NCBI RefSeq assembly: GCF_003856495.1 | Contig: NZ_CP034118.1 | Span: 2,605,842-2,669,841 of the forward strand | DNA: 64,000 bases | Direction of reading: 5' to 3' | DNA from: Staphylospora marina | Lineage (GTDB): Bacteria > Bacillota > Bacilli > Thermoactinomycetales > Thermoactinomycetaceae | Part shown: positions 61,541 through 64,000 of the stretch, piece by piece | Numbering within the stretch: position 1 is the first letter of the stretch | Layout of the letters: each line of letters opens with the position of its first letter | Program-made: the position numbers and the translations under genes | The notes under the pieces: model-generated | What the model was told of the DNA's origin: nothing | Seen by the model: the letters and a program-made list of their open reading frames with translations, nothing else | Database searches by the model: none

Positions 61541-63343
61541 CTATTGTACCGCACCCCGCACGGCCGTGGCAAAAGCCTTCACGTCGTCGGTTTCCCTGTT
61601 TTTGCTCCGCGATTCACCCACGGATGCCTCCGATTTCTTGCCGCTGCCTCCCTCCACCACGCGAAGCCGGACCTGCCGGACGGGCAAGTGGATGTGAAAC
61701 ACGGTTCCTTGTCCGGGCTGACTGGTGAAGAAGATCTGGCCGCCGTGTTCCGTGATGATGCGGTGACAGATCGCCAGCCCCATGCCCGTTCCTTCTCCCT
61801 TGGTGGTGAAGAAGGGCTCAAAGATCCGGTTCATGTTTTCCGGCTTGATTCCGTTGCCGTTGTCTTCGACACGGATGATGACCCAGTCACCGGACCCCTG
61901 CCACGTGACGCGCACGCTACCCTTTTCATCCAAAGCTTCCAGGCCGTTTTGCACCAGATTGATCAGCACTTGCTTCAGTTGTTCGGAATCCGCCTCCAGT
62001 TCCAGTTCCGCATCCGGTCCCTCACCGGTGAGGGTATGTCCCATCAGCAGGGCTTTGGGCCCAAGCAGCCGCAGAACGTCCTGAATCAACTGACCCACGT
62101 CAAACCTCGTCACCTGCATCGGTCTGGCCTCCCTCAGATTGAGGAACTCCTTCAGCAAATCATTGATCCGGTCAATCTCTTCCAAAATGATGGTTTCCCA
62201 CTTTTTCACCGCCTCCGACTCCTTCGCGGAGAGCTGCACGAATCCGCGGATGGAGGTGAGCGGATTGCGGATTTCATGGGCGAGACCCGCAGCCAGCTGG
62301 CCGAGGGCGGACAGCTTTTCCAAATGACGGCGATGTTCTTCTTCCCGGTTCCGATGCAGTCGTTGCTTGATCGCCAACCGTTCCTCCGCCAGCCGGATCA
62401 GATCGGCTCCCGAAACGGTCTCTTCCGGATAGGAGGCCGTTCCCACCGCATACCCCAAATAGGCGAGCTCCTGTTTCATGTCGGCCATCAACCGGTCCAC
62501 GGTGTCGAGAACCTGCCGGAGCATGCGGGAGTCTCCGGTAAATCCGATGCCGAACTGGTCTCCGTCGTACCGGGCGATCTTGACGGAAGCAGGCAACTGC
62601 TTTTTGAGTTTTCTGGCGATATGGACCAGAATCCGGTCACCGACTTCCACCCCTTCCCGGAAGTTCACCTGGCGAAAATCCTTCAGGTCCAGACAGACGA
62701 CGTGATAGGATTGGCCCGGAAGGCACCGCGCCAGTCCCCGAACCACTTCCGCACGGAATGCTCCGAAGTTGTAAAGGCCCGTCAGATTGTCCCGCAGATA
62801 CACTTCTTCCATTTCCATCATGTAGTTGCGCAGCCGCCGGTACGCCTCGTTTTTCTGGTTGATGATCAGCCTGTTTTTTTCCTGCAGCTTCCGGATGTTG
62901 AAATGGTCGCTCTGAATCTGGTTGCTCATCCAGGTGATCCCGAAAAACAGGAGAACGTGCCCGGCCAGTTCCACCAACACCCACCGGTTCCAGACCGTGA
63001 GAACGGAAACCGCGACATAAACGGATGAAAACAAAAGTGCAATCAATCTGGAACTCTCTTCCCCGGAACGGAACAGAACGTAGCCGAGCATGAACAAATA
63101 GACGGGAAGCACCGGGATCGTCTGGGTAAACACGTCCAGCAGAGAGACGAAAACCAGGACGGCCACCGTGTATCCGTAAGCGGGGAGCCTCGAGATCCGG
63201 TTTTGTCCCAGGAACAGGAGAACGGTCAAACCGGCCGTGACGGCCCCCACACAAATCCAGGCCACGTAAGGATTCTGCAGAAAGAGCTCCGAGATGACGC
63301 GATACAGGGGGCCGATCCGGTATGTATCCTGCAGATCCAGCAC
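61541..63343 (-). CDS. membrane histidine kinase with a degenerate GGDEF domain
   Basis: A 600-residue sensor. About five or six transmembrane helices (residues 20-145), a GGDEF-type domain (about 180-345; DNLTGLYNFGAF start, signature degenerate as ARYDGDQFGIGF), then HisKA with SALGQLAAGLAHEIRNPLTSIRGFVQLS and an HATPase with NLVQNGLEAL, VEDNGNGI and GEGTGMGLAICHRIITEHGG. The H-box resembles sporulation kinases such as KinB-KinE. No partner regulator is nearby. GTG 63343 follows GGGGTGG; the frame is open to 63715 but that includes a terminator. Directly upstream of ywhD. Confidence 0.85.
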   Translation of the reverse strand: MLDLQDTYRIGPLYRVISELFLQNPYVAWICVGAVTAGLTVLLFLGQNRISRLPAYGYTVAVLVFVSLLDVFTQTIPVLPVYLFMLGYVLFRSGEESSRLIALLFSSVYVAVSVLTVWNRWVLVELAGHVLLFFGITWMSNQIQSDHFNIRKLQEKNRLIINQKNEAYRRLRNYMMEMEEVYLRDNLTGLYNFGAFRAEVVRGLARCLPGQSYHVVCLDLKDFRQVNFREGVEVGDRILVHIARKLKKQLPASVKIARYDGDQFGIGFTGDSRMLRQVLDTVDRLMADMKQELAYLGYAVGTASYPEETVSGADLIRLAEERLAIKQRLHRNREEEHRRHLEKLSALGQLAAGLAHEIRNPLTSIRGFVQLSAKESEAVKKWETIILEEIDRINDLLKEFLNLREARPMQVTRFDVGQLIQDVLRLLGPKALLMGHTLTGEGPDAELELEADSEQLKQVLINLVQNGLEALDEKGSVRVTWQGSGDWVIIRVEDNGNGIKPENMNRIFEPFFTTKGEGTGMGLAICHRIITEHGGQIFFTSQPGQGTVFHIHLPVRQVRLRVVEGGSGKKSEASVGESRSKNRETDDVKAFATAVRGAVQ

Positions 63344-63711
63344 GTTTTTTCCACCCCTTTTCCAAAAGTTGTCAAATCCAGACGAAATCAAACACATTTT
63401 GAGGGCATGAATGGTCTTTTTCTTCCACTCTTCAATAAAATAATCCTCCCGTCTGCGTTCGATTCGACAATAGATATCAAAATTCGATAAATGTTTTGAC
63501 CGAACGGGCTCAAAAAAAAAACCGGGGAGTCCGCAACAAACGTCACGGACTCCCCTCATTCTTTCCGGACCATGCTTGTCCGCCGCAGCCATCCGACGAT
63601 CCCTTGGCCCATCCGGATCGCCGGACGGCAACCTCCGCGGACGCTTTCTTCCCCCGTTCGCAACCACACATGCTGACTCTCCCTTGCGGCTCCGGTTCTC
63701 GACATCATCGA
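63344..63711. other. 368-bp gene-free region upstream of the histidine kinase
   Basis: AT-rich near 63360-63500, where the kinase promoter should lie but no clear hexamers stand out, followed by the terminator of the rightmost gene. The kinase reading frame runs open through it, but a long homopolymer and hairpin argue against translation. Confidence 0.5.
63510..63559 (-). terminator. terminator of the rightmost gene
   Basis: Stem GGGGAGTCCG/CGGACTCCCC and a run of ten U on the minus strand, about 150 bases past the stop of the rightmost gene. Confidence 0.85.
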
Positions 63712-63984
63712 TCATCCCAGATAGTTGACGAGGTGATTGAATCCTTTCACGACTTTTTCCTTGTCCCCTTCACGCTCCATGCCGGGCACGTGTCTCATTT
63801 CCCATCCGGTGTAAGGCTCGTCCATCAAAGGCTGCTCCCGTTTCAACACGGCCACTTTTTGTGCTTCTTCCCCATAGGGATAATAGCTTGCGACCGGCTC
63901 ATGCGCTTCCATGCCGGTGAAGGCGTGACCGGCGACGGGACGCACCGGGTACATCGGCTGGTCGTTCAGCAGGGTGTGAACCAC
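63712..63984 (-). CDS. small hypothetical protein at the right edge
   Basis: A 90-residue protein rich in Tyr, His, Pro and Met in its first half (QPMYPVRPVAGHAFTGMEAH, SYYPYGEEAQ), ending KGFNHLVNYLG. GTG start with AAAGAG upstream, 16 bases from the window end, so a longer N terminus outside the window cannot be excluded. Composition is reminiscent of spore coat-associated proteins but no family is recognised. Confidence 0.55.
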   Translation of the reverse strand: MVHTLLNDQPMYPVRPVAGHAFTGMEAHEPVASYYPYGEEAQKVAVLKREQPLMDEPYTGWEMRHVPGMEREGDKEKVVKGFNHLVNYLG

Positions 63985-64000
63985 GGTCTCTTTCAGAATG

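Noticed and set aside
63344-63715. N-terminal extension of the histidine kinase (124 extra codons)
   Set aside because: It would be encoded by a terminator with a ten-base homopolymer, has no membrane or sensor pattern, and the GTG at 63343 has a plausible ribosome binding site.

Overview
The window looks like chromosomal DNA of a moderately high-GC, spore-forming Firmicute. Bacillus-type gene order is kept over long stretches: spo0F-fba-tal-murA-glpX-rho-rpmE-tdk, rpoE-pyrG, fadF with acyl-CoA dehydrogenases, ywiB-argS, speE-speB beside pbpG, and ywhD. A thermophilic Thermoactinomycetaceae-like bacterium is my best guess. That is inferred from GC content and gene order, not from a database search. 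I recognised no rRNA, tRNA, CRISPR array or insertion sequence.

Region by region. 0.1-11.3 kb (minus strand): housekeeping and sporulation block with a GNAT, tdk, rpmE, a LysM/M23 peptidase, rho, glpX, a MurA-family protein without the catalytic cysteine, tal, fba, then kce and kal (two lysine-fermentation enzymes) lodged between fba and spo0F, and kapD. 11.4-16.8 kb: pilMNO, an ADP-ribosylglycohydrolase, a PanE-like reductase and a GNAT. 17-19.8 kb: ctaF, pyrG with a CTP-type attenuator leader, and rpoE. 20.3-26.8 kb: a Fur-boxed iron-siderophore importer followed by two paralogous LPXTA surface proteins whose 3' ends are a perfect 291-bp direct repeat. 27-41.2 kb: cobalamin and acyl-CoA metabolism (icmF, tetR, meaB, two acyl-CoA dehydrogenases, hbd, thiolase, an FMN glutamate-synthase-like enzyme, fadF). 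41.5-43.3 kb (plus strand): a plasmid-style actin-like segregation cassette with centromere-like repeats. 43.3-52.8 kb: kdd-kamA-kamB-kamC-kamD-kamE behind a strong sigma-54 promoter, beside its likely PAS/AAA+ activator. 53-64 kb: two small membrane proteins, argS, ywiB, speB, speE, pbpG, ywhD, and a membrane histidine kinase carrying a degenerate GGDEF domain.

How the genes work together. KamA, KamDE, Kdd, Kce and Kal give the complete lysine fermentation route from L-lysine to acetoacetate and crotonyl-CoA, with KamB/KamC as the probable reactivase. The products can flow into the neighbouring Hbd, thiolase, acyl-CoA dehydrogenase and FadF enzymes, and IcmF could interconvert butyryl- and isobutyryl-CoA. 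Spo0F, KapD and the orphan kinase at the right end belong to, or plausibly feed, the sporulation phosphorelay. The observations that most deserve a second look are the actin-like cassette, the recently duplicated LPXTA proteins, the cysteine-less MurA, the split and sigma-54-controlled lysine pathway, and the GGDEF-kinase fusion.
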